A stretch of 47,372 nucleotides of DNA from Pseudomonadota bacterium (GCA_018240695.1 JAFEFH010000007.1:1-47372); one strand, 5' to 3'; shown: positions 17,291 through 24,523, counted from the stretch's first letter. Made by a program: numbers and translations. Notes: generated by a model from the letters alone, not told the origin.

Positions 17291-18313
17291 TCACGGCACC
17301 AGCACGGCCTTGCCGACGACCTTGCGGTCCTCGATCAGCTTGAACGCCTTCACCCAGTCGCCGAGGTCGAACTTGCCCGCGACCATGGCCTTCAGCTTGC
17401 CCTCCGCGAACCAGCCGGTGAGCACCCTCTGCGCGTCGGCGACCAGCGCGCGGCGTTTCGCGAGCGCCTCGGCCTCGGCGGGCGAGGGCGCGGTCTTGCC
17501 GCCCCAGCCGTTCCAGAAGCCGTAGTAGAAGCCGATCACGGTGACGTTCTTCACCAGCAGGATGTTGGCCGGGATCTGCGGAATGGTGCCGCTGGCGAAG
17601 CCCATCGGGATGATGCGGCCCTCGGGCGCCACGCAGCGCAGGGACGCGGCGAACGCATCGCCGCCCACCGGATCGTAGATCACGTCGGCGCCGCGGCCGC
17701 CGGTCAGCTCCAGCACCTTCGTGCGCAAATCCTCCGAGCGATAGTCGATCAGATGATCCGCGCCGCAGGCCTTGGCGGCGGCGAGCTTGTCGGCGCCGCC
17801 GGCGCTCGCGATCACCGTCGCGCCCATCGCCTTGCCGACCTCGATGCCGGTCAGGCCCGAGCCGCCGCCCGCGCCGTGCACCAGCAGCACCTCGCCGGGC
17901 TTGAGGTCGGCCTTCCACTTCAGCGCGCCGTAGGCCGTGGGATAGAGCGTCGGAAAGTTGGTCGCCTCGGCATAGGGCAGGCTGTCGGGTAGCACCACGG
18001 CGTTGGCCGCGATGGTGGTGCAGAACTCCGCGAAGCCGCCGCGGCTGCCGCCGGTGGCGATGCGCTGGCCGACCCTGAGGTTGGTGACGCCCGATCCGAG
18101 CGCCACGACCTCGCCCGCGATCTCGTTGCCCGGCACGAACGGCAGCGGCGGCTTGTTCTGGTGCTTGCCCTGCACGCCCAGCATGGCCGCGAAGCTGACG
18201 CCCGCTGCGCCGACCTTGACCAGTACCTCAGCCGTGCCGGGTGTGGGCTTCGGCACGTCCTCGAGCTTCAGCGACTTGACGGGACCGTACGCATGACAGA
18301 CCAACGCTCTCAT
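17291..18313 (-). CDS. NADPH:quinone oxidoreductase-type MDR protein
   Basis: A 340-residue zinc-independent medium-chain dehydrogenase/reductase. The catalytic domain has PPLPFVPGNEIAGEVVALG, and the Rossmann NADPH motif is LLVHGAGGGSGLTGIEVGKA. GADVIYDPVGGDAF and a C-terminal LIEDRKVVGKAVLVP match the quinone oxidoreductase (QOR) subgroup; structural-zinc cysteines are absent. The start overlaps the stop of the upstream crotonase (ATGA at 18310-18313), so the two are translationally coupled. It reduces quinones or enoyl groups; the substrate is unknown. Confidence 0.93.
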   Translation of the reverse strand: MRALVCHAYGPVKSLKLEDVPKPTPGTAEVLVKVGAAGVSFAAMLGVQGKHQNKPPLPFVPGNEIAGEVVALGSGVTNLRVGQRIATGGSRGGFAEFCTTIAANAVVLPDSLPYAEATNFPTLYPTAYGALKWKADLKPGEVLLVHGAGGGSGLTGIEVGKAMGATVIASAGGADKLAAAKACGADHLIDYRSEDLRTKVLELTGGRGADVIYDPVGGDAFAASLRCVAPEGRIIPMGFASGTIPQIPANILLVKNVTVIGFYYGFWNGWGGKTAPSPAEAEALAKRRALVADAQRVLTGWFAEGKLKAMVAGKFDLGDWVKAFKLIEDRKVVGKAVLVP

Positions 18314-19086
18314 TTCTCTTTCCTCTCGAAGCTTCCGTGCCGGCCCTCGCCCTGGGCGAAGCGCGCGGCGCCGCCCTGCGATTCCTGCCGGCGCGCGGCC
18401 AGCGACAGTTCCATCTCGCGCGTGATCGCCAGGGCCTCGGCGCGGTCGAAGCTCTCATAGGCCGACCGGCGGTCCGAGGTCATGGCGATCGGCGGGAAGC
18501 CCGCGATCTCGGCCGCCAGCTTCTCGGCCTCCGCGCGCGTCGTGCCGCGCGCGACCTTGCGCGTGGCGAGCCCGATGGCGATCGCCTCGTCGGCGCCGAC
18601 GGCGCGGCCGGTCAGCAGCATGTCGAGCGCGCGACCCTGGCCCACGACGCGCGGCAGGCGCACGGTGGTGCCGTCGCTCATCGGCACGCCCCAGCGGCGC
18701 GAGAACACGCCGAAGCGCGCGGTCTCGTCGACGATGCGGATGTCGCAGAACAGCGCCACGCCGAGGCCACCCGCGCAGGCATGGCCCTCGATCGCGGCGA
18801 TCACCGGCTTGGACAGGGTGCTGCGCAGCGGCCCGCCGTCGCTGCCGGCCCACGGGAAATAGTCGGTGCCGCCGCCCAGCTCCTTGAGATCGGCCCCCGC
18901 ACAGAACGCGCCGCCCGCGCCGGTCAGCACGGCCACGCGCGCCTCGGGGTCGGCCTCGAAGGCGGCGAGTGCGTCGGCCAGCGCGTGCGCGGCCTCGTTG
19001 TCGAGCGCGTTCCGGGCCTGCGGGCGATTGATGACGATGGTCGTGACGGGCGCGGCGCGCTCGACCAATATTTTCTGAGAACTCAT
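18310..19086 (-). CDS. Crotonase/enoyl-CoA hydratase family protein
   Basis: A 258-residue crotonase-fold protein starting at ATG 19086. The oxyanion-hole segments are GGAFCAGADLKELGG and IEGHACAGGLGVALFCDIRI. As in its paralogue at 16440, the usual catalytic Glu region reads FGVFSRRWGVPMSDGTTVRL. The end is basic (QGEGRHGSFERKEK). It is coupled to the downstream MDR gene by a four-base overlap, suggesting sequential steps on one acyl-CoA or enoyl substrate (inference). Confidence 0.92.
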   Translation of the reverse strand: MSSQKILVERAAPVTTIVINRPQARNALDNEAAHALADALAAFEADPEARVAVLTGAGGAFCAGADLKELGGGTDYFPWAGSDGGPLRSTLSKPVIAAIEGHACAGGLGVALFCDIRIVDETARFGVFSRRWGVPMSDGTTVRLPRVVGQGRALDMLLTGRAVGADEAIAIGLATRKVARGTTRAEAEKLAAEIAGFPPIAMTSDRRSAYESFDRAEALAITREMELSLAARRQESQGGAARFAQGEGRHGSFERKEK

Positions 19087-19095
19087 GACCCAGCT

Positions 19096-19470
19096 CTAGC
19101 GGACGTTCGCCAGCTCGTCTTCCAGCTGCTCGTTCGAGCGGACCGGCGTGCGGAAGTACCACCAGTTCTGCTGCGGGGTCCATTTCTCCTTGCGCTGCGT
19201 GCCGTGGCCCCACACGCATTTCTTGAGGTCGCGCGTCGCGGCCTTGAACGCGGCATCGGCCCGGTCGAGCTTCAGCGCGTGGTCGCCGATCTCCTCGCGG
19301 CTGAACATCGGCAGCGCGTCCTGCACGATCTGGCGCGCGTCGACGTCGTTGCGCCAGTTGTCGATGTCGAACGTGTAGTCCTTGGCCTCGAGGTCGCCCA
19401 CGAACTCGGCCCACTGGTCGATCGAGTCGCGCAGCTCGCCCACGTCGGGCATCGGCACCGGCGGCTTCAT
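19096..19470 (-). CDS. Small acidic protein, possible immunity partner
   Basis: A 124-residue soluble protein whose start overlaps the stop of the upstream nuclease-like gene by four bases (19467-19470). The N-terminal two thirds are strongly acidic and probably helical (DVGELRDSIDQWAEFVGDLE; DNWRNDVDARQIVQD). The C-terminal third has Trp-rich WTPQQNWWYF. No domain recognised. Acidity, small size and tight coupling to a BECR-nuclease-like gene are what one expects of an immunity protein, but that role is inference. It could equally be an unrelated protein. Confidence 0.72.
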   Translation of the reverse strand: MKPPVPMPDVGELRDSIDQWAEFVGDLEAKDYTFDIDNWRNDVDARQIVQDALPMFSREEIGDHALKLDRADAAFKAATRDLKKCVWGHGTQRKEKWTPQQNWWYFRTPVRSNEQLEDELANVR

Positions 19471-19937
19471 TCGTGCGTCCTCGACGCCTGCCGGCGATAG
19501 TAGCGCTCGCCGTCGTTGGGCTTGAAGAAGGTGCGGATCGTGCCGTTCGGGTTGAAGGCGATGAACGCGCCGGTCTGGCGGTCGAAGCGCGTGGCGACAC
19601 CGTCGGCGCGCACCGTCTCCAGCACCGGCCCGCCGACCTTGGCGTCGCGCAGCAGCTGGGCCTGGCGCAGGTAATCCTGCCGCGTGATGTGGCCGAACTC
19701 CGCGCCGTGCTTGTCGTAATGCTCGTCGAGGCGGCGCTGGTCGACGAAGCCGATGCCGGTGCCCCAGCTCTTGGCATCGCCGGGCGCGCGGGCGTCAGCG
19801 GGCGTCGCCACCGTGTCGAGCGCGACGTGAGGCGCGCCGCGGTCGGCGGCCTGCGTCCAGTAGGCGAAGATCGCGACCACCGCCAGGAGCGCCAGCACGA
19901 TCGGGCGCAGCGGCAAGCCAGGAGTCCGGCCAGTCAT
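19467..19937 (-). CDS. Exported protein with BECR-type nuclease-like C-terminal domain
   Basis: A 156-residue protein with an N-terminal signal or anchor helix (LRPIVLALLAVVAIFAYWTQ) and then an extracytoplasmic domain. HYDKHGAEFGHITRQDYL, later ATRFDRQTGAFIAF and NPNGTIRTFFKPNDGERYY resemble the H-x2-KH-x2-EF ... D-x-TG-x-F ... G-x-IRTFF-KP pattern of BECR-fold (barnase/EndoU/colicin/RelE-like) RNase toxin domains at the ends of polymorphic toxins. It starts four bases after puuD and overlaps the next gene by four, so all three are probably one transcript. The pattern is from memory; a nuclease function is inferred. Confidence 0.7.
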   Translation of the reverse strand: MTGRTPGLPLRPIVLALLAVVAIFAYWTQAADRGAPHVALDTVATPADARAPGDAKSWGTGIGFVDQRRLDEHYDKHGAEFGHITRQDYLRQAQLLRDAKVGGPVLETVRADGVATRFDRQTGAFIAFNPNGTIRTFFKPNDGERYYRRQASRTHE

Positions 19938-19941
19938 GGCC

Positions 19942-21129
19942 CTATCTTGCCCCGCCCTTGATCCATCGCGCAATCGTGCGCCGCTCCTCGTCCGTGATCT
20001 TCGTGAGGTTGCCGGGCGGCATGACCCGCGAGGCCCAGGCCTGCTGGTTGATCGCCGCGGCGCGGGCGCGGATTTCCTCCGGCGTCTCCAGCACCACGCC
20101 CTTGGGCGGCGCGGCGAAGCCCTCCTGTGTCGGCCGCGCGGCATGGCAGGGCGCGCAGCGCGCCTGGATCACCGGCTGGACCTCGGCGAACGACGCGGGC
20201 GGGCCGATGTCGACGGTCGGGCGGGGCAGGGACGCCAGCGCCGTCAGCGCCAGCATCACGAGGCCGGCCGCCAGCACCAGCGGATTGGGGTTGCCCTTGT
20301 GGCGCTGCACGAACCAGACGCGGACCAGCGCGCCCGCGACCGAGATCATGATCAGCAGCACCCAGTTCCAGTCGTGGCCGTAGAGGCCGGCGTAATGGTT
20401 GCCGATCATCGTGAACAGCACGGGCAGGGTGAAGTAGGTGTTGTGCACCGAGCGCTGGCGGCCGCGGAGGCCGTGGATCGCATCGGGCACGCGGCCCTCG
20501 CGCTTGGCCGTCACCAGCGCGCGCTGGCCGGGGATGATCACGAAGTAGACGTTCAGCACCATGATGACGCCCAGCATGGCGCCGAAGTGGAGATAGGCGC
20601 CGCGGCCGGAGAACAGGTGGCAGAGCGCCCAGGCCGACGCCGCACAGAAGAGAAAGAGCAGCCCGCCCAGCACCAGCTCGTCGTCGCCGAAGGCCGACCG
20701 GCAGAGCCGGTCGTAGACGATCCAGCCGCCCGCCAGGAAAGCGAGGCCGATGGCGATCGCTTCCCACTGCGTCAGCGCCATCACCGACGGATCGATCAGC
20801 GCCACCTCGGCGCCGTGATAGTAGACGAGGCAGAGCAGCAGGAAGCCGGTGATCAGCGTGGTGTACGCCTCCCACATGAACCAGTGCAGCTCGGGCGGCA
20901 GCTTCTCGGGCGCCAGCGTGAACTTCTTGGCGGTGTAGAAGCCGCCGCCGTGGACCGCCCACAGCTCGCCGCCGATGCCCTTGGCCGCGTCGGCCGGATC
21001 GAGCGGCTTGTGCAGGTGGTTGTCGAGCCAGATGAAGTAGAACGACGCGCCGATCCACGCGATGCCCACGATCATGTGCGCCCAGCGCAGCACCAGGTTC
21101 AGCCAGTCGAGAACGAACCCCGCCTCCAT
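19942..21129 (-). CDS. puuD: Urate hydroxylase PuuD (membrane, cytochrome c domain)
   Basis: A 395-residue integral-membrane urate oxidase of the Urate_ox_N/PuuD family. The first 290 residues hold multiple membrane spans, beginning with LDWLNLVLRWAHMIVGIAWI and GASFYFIWLDNHLHKP, with conserved histidines. The C-terminal domain is a c-type cytochrome with haem motif CAPCH (residues 325-329) and a candidate axial Met in VMPPGNLTKITDEE. It oxidises urate to 5-hydroxyisourate and passes electrons to the respiratory chain (known for the family). ATG 21129 follows GGGGAAAAG. No other purine-degradation genes are nearby. Confidence 0.94.
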   Translation of the reverse strand: MEAGFVLDWLNLVLRWAHMIVGIAWIGASFYFIWLDNHLHKPLDPADAAKGIGGELWAVHGGGFYTAKKFTLAPEKLPPELHWFMWEAYTTLITGFLLLCLVYYHGAEVALIDPSVMALTQWEAIAIGLAFLAGGWIVYDRLCRSAFGDDELVLGGLLFLFCAASAWALCHLFSGRGAYLHFGAMLGVIMVLNVYFVIIPGQRALVTAKREGRVPDAIHGLRGRQRSVHNTYFTLPVLFTMIGNHYAGLYGHDWNWVLLIMISVAGALVRVWFVQRHKGNPNPLVLAAGLVMLALTALASLPRPTVDIGPPASFAEVQPVIQARCAPCHAARPTQEGFAAPPKGVVLETPEEIRARAAAINQQAWASRVMPPGNLTKITDEERRTIARWIKGGAR

Positions 21130-21241
21130 GCGGCTTTTCCCCGTTTAAATAAGGGAAAGTAAAAGGGGGCGTGCCGGAAAGCTATTTCCGATCAAGGGCT
21201 TACGAAATTGGTGCCGCCGAAAAAAGGGCTCGAACAGTGTC

Positions 21242-21278
21242 ATTGCGATAATATTGCATAATTCGCAATAAGAGTCAA
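21242..21278 (-). promoter_or_regulatory. Possible puuD promoter/operator
   Basis: On the minus strand TTGACT (21278-21273) and TATTAT (21253-21248) lie 19 bases apart in AT-rich DNA about 115 bases before puuD. An inverted repeat ATTGCGA (21242-21248) / TCGCAAT (21263-21269) overlaps the -10 region and could bind a regulator. The spacer is longer than ideal. Confidence 0.3.
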
Positions 21279-21286
21279 GGCTTTAG

Positions 21287-21350
21287 TTGGGACCGCGGGC
21301 GTCCACGCCCGCTCATGACTCTGAGCGAGCGTGGACGCCCGCGGTCCCAA
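21287..21350. repeat. Large palindromic hairpin repeat
   Basis: 28-base arms (21287-21314 and 21323-21350) around an eight-base loop ATGACTCT; the outer ends read TTGGGACCGCGGGCGTCCAC and its complement, with a single mismatch near the loop. It is GC-rich inside an AT-rich patch. It looks like a dispersed REP-type element rather than a terminator, as no T-run follows. Confidence 0.85.
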
Positions 21351-21427
21351 GAAGAAGCTCTGACAGGGCATGCGGAGGACACTTCCGGTTGCGTGGGTGT
21401 ACACTGAATCCCCATGCGGAGTGACCA

Positions 21428-21718
21428 TTGAGCGTATGGTTCATCCTCTGTCGAACGATCGCGGTGCTCATCATAGCGGGCATGATGGCGTTCTGTGCGG
21501 GCGTGACTTGGGTAGCGTTGATGTGGGGCGTCACTCCGTTTGCCGCATTTCCCGCTTTCATAGTCGCAGGCTTAGTCGGTCTGTGGACGTATTACGTCCT
21601 CTGGCGCGAGCCCGGGAAATGCGCAAACGCGAAAACAAGAAGGTCGACTAGCGACAGGAGTCTCCTGTCGCCTGCAACGCATGACCCCTCCGGCCCTGCG
21701 GGCCACCTCCCCATTTGA
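21428..21718 (+). CDS. Possible two-span membrane protein
   Basis: Open frame from TTG 21428 giving up to 96 residues, with two hydrophobic helices (FILCRTIAVLIIAGMMAFCAGVT shortened; FPAFIVAGLVGLWTYYVLW). The last 30 residues (TRRSTSDRSLLSPATHDPSG) are encoded by hairpin and repeat DNA, suggesting the original stop was lost or the frame is incidental. There is no good ribosome-binding site. It is either a degraded small gene or chance. Confidence 0.3.
   Translation: MSVWFILCRTIAVLIIAGMMAFCAGVTWVALMWGVTPFAAFPAFIVAGLVGLWTYYVLWREPGKCANAKTRRSTSDRSLLSPATHDPSGPAGHLPI
21651..21671. terminator. Short perfect hairpin
   Basis: GCGACAGGA (21651-21659), three-base loop, TCCTGTCGC (21663-21671). It follows the possible membrane-protein frame and abuts the larger repeat at 21682. 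No T-run follows, so terminator function is uncertain; it may belong to the repeat. Confidence 0.3.
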
Positions 21719-21793
21719 ATGGGGAGGCAAGGGTTCATGATCCTCCCCATTCAGATGGGGAGGTGGCGGCGTCTTACGCCGACGGAGGGGTCA
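21682..21793. repeat. Composite palindromic repeat (about 112 bp)
   Basis: Outer inverted ends TGACCCCTCCG and CGGAGGGGTCA enclose two smaller near-palindromes, CCTCCCC-ATTTGAAT-GGGGAGG-like at 21706-21727 and CCTCCCCATTCAGATGGGGAGG at 21742-21763. The whole folds back on itself. It is a mobile, REP/MITE-like dispersed element by structure and encodes nothing. It ends nine bases before the acyl-CoA dehydrogenase stop codon, so it may also end that transcript. Confidence 0.85.
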
Positions 21794-21801
21794 GAGGCCG
21801 C

Positions 21802-23079
21802 TCAGTGCCGGCTGATCTCCGCCCGTCCCACCACCATGTGATGCACCTCGTCCGGACCATCCGCGAAGCGGAGCGTGCGCTGCTGGGCGTACATCTCGGC
21901 GAGCGGGGTCCAGTGGGAGATGCCGGTGGCGCCGTGGATCTGCATCGCCTGGTCGATGATGGTGCAGACCTTCTCCGGCACCATCGCCTTGACCATGCTG
22001 ACCCACACGCGCGCCTCGCGGTTGCCCAGCACGTCCATGGCGCGCGCGGCCTTCAGCACCATCAGGCGCATCGCCTCGATCTCGATTCTCGCACGCGACA
22101 CCAACTCCAGATTCTTGCCGAGCTGGATGAGCTGGCGGCCGAACGCCTTGCGCGTGGCGCCGCGCTTGACCATCAGGTCGAGCGCCTTCTCGGCGGCGCC
22201 GATCGAGCGCATGCAATGGTGGATGCGGCCCGGTCCCAGGCGCACCTGGCTGATCTCGAAACCGCGGCCTTCGCCCAGCAGCATGTTGGAGGCGGGCACG
22301 CGGCAGTTCTTGAAGCGCAGGTGCATGTGGCCGCGCGGCGCGTGGTCCTGGCCGAACACGTGCATCGGGCCCAGGATCTCGAGGCCCGGCGTGCCCATCG
22401 GCACGAGGATCTGCGACTGCTGGAACTGCGGCGAGGCGTCGGGGCTGGTCTTGACCATGACGATCATGATCTTGCAGCGCGGGTCGCCGGCACCGGAGAT
22501 ATAGTACTTCTCGCCGTTGATCACCCACTCGTCGCCGTCGAGCTCGGCGCGCGTCTCGATGTTCTTGGCGTCGGACGAGGCGACGTTGGGCTCGGTCATG
22601 GCGTAGGCCGAGCGGATCTCGCCGTTCAGCAGCGGCTCCAGCCACTTCTTCTTCTGCTCGGGCGTGCCGACCTTCTCCAGCACTTCCATGTTGCCGGTGT
22701 CGGGCGCGGAGCAGTTGAGCGACTCGGACGCCAGCGGATGCTTGCCCAGCTCGGCGGCGATGTAGGCGTAGTCGAGATTGGTGAGGCCGCGGCCGATCTC
22801 CGACGTCGGCAGGAAGAAGTTCCAGAGGCCCGCCTTCTTGGCCTTGTCCTTGGCCTTCTCCAGCAGCTCGAGCTGGCCCGGCGCCCACGACCAGCGATCC
22901 TTGCGGCCCTCGCCCAGCTCGAAGAACTGCTCGGTGATCGGCGCGACGTTCTCCTCGATGTGCTTCATCACCGCGTCGAACAGCGGCTGCGCCTCCTTCG
23001 ACATCGCGAGATTGTTCAGCTCGGCGTCGAGGTCCGGGCGCGGCGGCTGGGCCTTCGGCTTGGCGGCGGGGGCGGTCAT
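21802..23079 (-). CDS. Acyl-CoA dehydrogenase family protein
   Basis: A 425-residue FAD-dependent acyl-CoA dehydrogenase that would introduce the alpha-beta double bond and pass electrons to ETF; an ETF-ubiquinone oxidoreductase gene lies at 40120. FAD and substrate segments are SAYAMTEPNVASSDAKNIET, INGEKYYISGAGDPRCKIMI, GPGRIHHCMRSIGAAEKALD and QIHGATGISHWTPLAEMYA. The RTLRFADGPDEVHHMVVGR end resembles the ACAD10/11-like subgroup. ATG 23079 follows AGGAGA by eight bases. An N-terminal extension of about 25 residues is Pro/Ala-rich. The preferred chain length is unknown. Confidence 0.94.
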   Translation of the reverse strand: MTAPAAKPKAQPPRPDLDAELNNLAMSKEAQPLFDAVMKHIEENVAPITEQFFELGEGRKDRWSWAPGQLELLEKAKDKAKKAGLWNFFLPTSEIGRGLTNLDYAYIAAELGKHPLASESLNCSAPDTGNMEVLEKVGTPEQKKKWLEPLLNGEIRSAYAMTEPNVASSDAKNIETRAELDGDEWVINGEKYYISGAGDPRCKIMIVMVKTSPDASPQFQQSQILVPMGTPGLEILGPMHVFGQDHAPRGHMHLRFKNCRVPASNMLLGEGRGFEISQVRLGPGRIHHCMRSIGAAEKALDLMVKRGATRKAFGRQLIQLGKNLELVSRARIEIEAMRLMVLKAARAMDVLGNREARVWVSMVKAMVPEKVCTIIDQAMQIHGATGISHWTPLAEMYAQQRTLRFADGPDEVHHMVVGRAEISRH

Positions 23080-23165
23080 GGGTGGTGTCTCCTGATGATT
23101 TAGGAGGAGGACCCTAAGGTCTGTTGCTCTCATCTGCCAGAGCGGAGGTTGAACGTGAAAGCTTC

Positions 23166-23193
23166 TTGATTTATATAGCGAAACTGCTATATT
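23166..23193 (+). promoter_or_regulatory. Promoter and operator of toxin-antitoxin pair
   Basis: TTGATT (23166-23171), 16 bases, TATATT (23188-23193) make a good sigma-70-like promoter 10 bases before the toxin start. A perfect inverted repeat ATATAGC (23173-23179) / GCTATAT (23186-23192) with six-base spacer covers spacer and -10, as expected for autoregulation by the antitoxin. Confidence 0.7.
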
Positions 23194-23203
23194 TGATTTG
23201 AGA

Positions 23204-23593
23204 ATGGTGAACAAGAAACCTGTCTACTGGATCGGTTCGAGCAAGAAAGACCTGAGCGCCTTTCCTCAGTCGGTGAAGGAAGTCATGGGCTTTGCGCTCC
23301 ATCAGGCTCAAACGGGCGGAAAGCACGACGCGGCCAAACCATTGAAAGGGTTCGGCGGCGGCGGAGTCCTGGAAATCGTAGAGGACTACGATGGTGACAC
23401 TTACAGAGGTGTCTACACCGTCAAGTTCCCCAACGCGGTTTATGCCCTGCACGCGTTTCAGAAGAAGTCCACGAAGGGTATCAGGACTGCCCAGGGTGAC
23501 ATTGAATTGATCAGGAAGAATTTAAAGGTGGCCGAAGCGGATTCTGCGGCTGAAATCAAATCCAAGGAGACATCGAATGCCAAGAGCAGGTGA
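23204..23593 (+). CDS. RelE/ParE-superfamily toxin (HigB/Gp49-like)
   Basis: A 129-residue protein of the phage-derived Gp49-like/HigB type of RelE-fold toxins. Family segments are KKDLSAFPQSVKEVMGFALH, HDAAKPLKGFGGGGVLEIVE and VYTVKFPNAVYALHAFQKKS followed by KGIRT. Such toxins cleave ribosome-bound mRNA. ATG 23204 gives MVNKKPVYWIG. The gene comes first and its antitoxin second, overlapping by 17 bases, the order typical of higBA. GC content is below that of the flanks, suggesting transfer. Confidence 0.92.
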   Translation: MVNKKPVYWIGSSKKDLSAFPQSVKEVMGFALHQAQTGGKHDAAKPLKGFGGGGVLEIVEDYDGDTYRGVYTVKFPNAVYALHAFQKKSTKGIRTAQGDIELIRKNLKVAEADSAAEIKSKETSNAKSR

Positions 23594-23915
23594 TAGCCGA
23601 ATTACTCGCGGCGGCGGGAATGTCTTTGATGATCTGGGCATTCCGAACGCCGAAGAACATCTGGCAAAGGCCGAGTTGGTAAGCGAACTGAAATTCATAA
23701 TCGATCGGGAAGGATGGAGCCAGGCAAAGGCGGCCAAGATCATGGGTATGGCCCAGCCCGATGTATCCCGCCTTTTGAGCGGTCAGTTTTCGAATTATTC
23801 GATTGATCGGATAATGCGCTTCCTGAGAGCCGCGGGCTGCGAGGTCGAGATTACAGTTCGGGTCAAAGGCAAGCGCGCTCAAACCATTCACTTTGGTGCG
23901 CTTAAGGCTGCTTGA
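23577..23915 (+). CDS. XRE-family antitoxin (HigA-like)
   Basis: A 112-residue DNA-binding antitoxin. The helix-turn-helix spans about residues 47-68, seen in WSQAKAAKIMGMAQPDVSRL followed by LSGQFSNYSIDRIMRFLRAAG. ATG 23577 has AAGGAG seven bases upstream inside the toxin gene. It would neutralise the toxin and repress the promoter by binding the inverted repeat at 23173-23192 (known for the family; inferred here). Confidence 0.92.
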   Translation: MPRAGDSRITRGGGNVFDDLGIPNAEEHLAKAELVSELKFIIDREGWSQAKAAKIMGMAQPDVSRLLSGQFSNYSIDRIMRFLRAAGCEVEITVRVKGKRAQTIHFGALKAA

Positions 23916-23991
23916 GTTCCCTAGGGTGGAAGCGCGCTACTGGCTCGGCTTTTGTTCGTCTTTCTTCCTGACACCTCTGATCGGGTAACCC

Positions 23992-24117
23992 TTACCGTCC
24001 ACCGCCGCAACTGGGAGCAAGGCCCATAGGCCCAAAGCACTTGCCGCATGCGCCAACGGTCGAGAGCATGCTCAACGCCAGTATGATTTTGAGCAAGAAC
24101 TTCGCAGTACTATGCAC
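23992..24117 (-). CDS. Micro-lipoprotein (41 residues)
   Basis: A very small gene with GTG 24117 preceded by AAAAGGA seven bases upstream. The product has a basic start (VHSTAKFLLK), hydrophobic core (IILALSML) and lipobox STVGAC with Cys at residue 24. A 17-residue mature peptide GKCFGPMGLAPSCGGGR follows, with two further cysteines. It is the same general design as the small lipoprotein at 26124. A signal peptide plus a strong ribosome-binding site make it credible despite its size. Function unknown. Confidence 0.5.
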   Translation of the reverse strand: MHSTAKFLLKIILALSMLSTVGACGKCFGPMGLAPSCGGGR

Positions 24118-24192
24118 GATAGTTCCTTTTGAATTTCAACTTTCGGTAGCTTCTCTGCCGGTGCATGTCGCTGCAAGAGCAAAAGTGGTTCT

Positions 24193-24372
24193 TTAGCCCC
24201 CCAACAACTCCACCGTGATATCGCACGCGTGCCCAATCCCGGCGGCGCGGAACTCCCGCTTCAGAATGTTCACGCGATGGCCCGGCGAGTTCATCAGTTG
24301 GCTGTGGACCTGTCGCGGGTCTTGGTGGCCCTTCGCGAGGTTCTCGACCATCGAGCGGTAGCGAGGGATCTT
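24193..24372 (-). pseudogene. CAP (SCP/PR1-like) domain gene remnant
   Basis: The minus strand encodes RSMVENLAKGHQDPRQVHSQ followed by LMNSPGHRVNILKREFRAAG and IGHACDITVELLGG, then TAA at 24195-24193. This is the C-terminal part of a CAP/SCP domain, whose hallmark is (G)ENLA ... LMNSPGHRxNIL. An in-frame stop precedes it near the repeat at 24361-24416 and no full N-terminal half is present, so it is a truncated relic, apparently cut by that repeat. Confidence 0.72.
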
Positions 24373-24416
24373 TGTCTACGGCCGCGCAAGGATCCCTCGC
24401 TGCGCTCGGGATGACA
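24361..24416. repeat. Inverted-repeat element
   Basis: GCGAGGGATC (24361-24370) is perfectly inverted at 24391-24400 (GATCCCTCGC) and followed by TGCGCTCGGGATGACAA. The ending GGGATGACAA recurs at the palindrome ending 24570. The element marks the broken edge of the CAP-domain remnant. Confidence 0.6.
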
Positions 24417-24523
24417 ATTGGATGGGTTCGGGATGGCAAATGTCCGGCAGCTTGTCGCGGAGAGGAGGCCTCTCCGCTGCGCGCCTGCGGCGCTTCGGTC
24501 GAGGCGACGGGAGGAGCCAACGG

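Noticed and set aside
21715..23103. 462-codon plus-strand frame
   Set aside because: Antisense to the acyl-CoA dehydrogenase, whose motifs are unmistakable.
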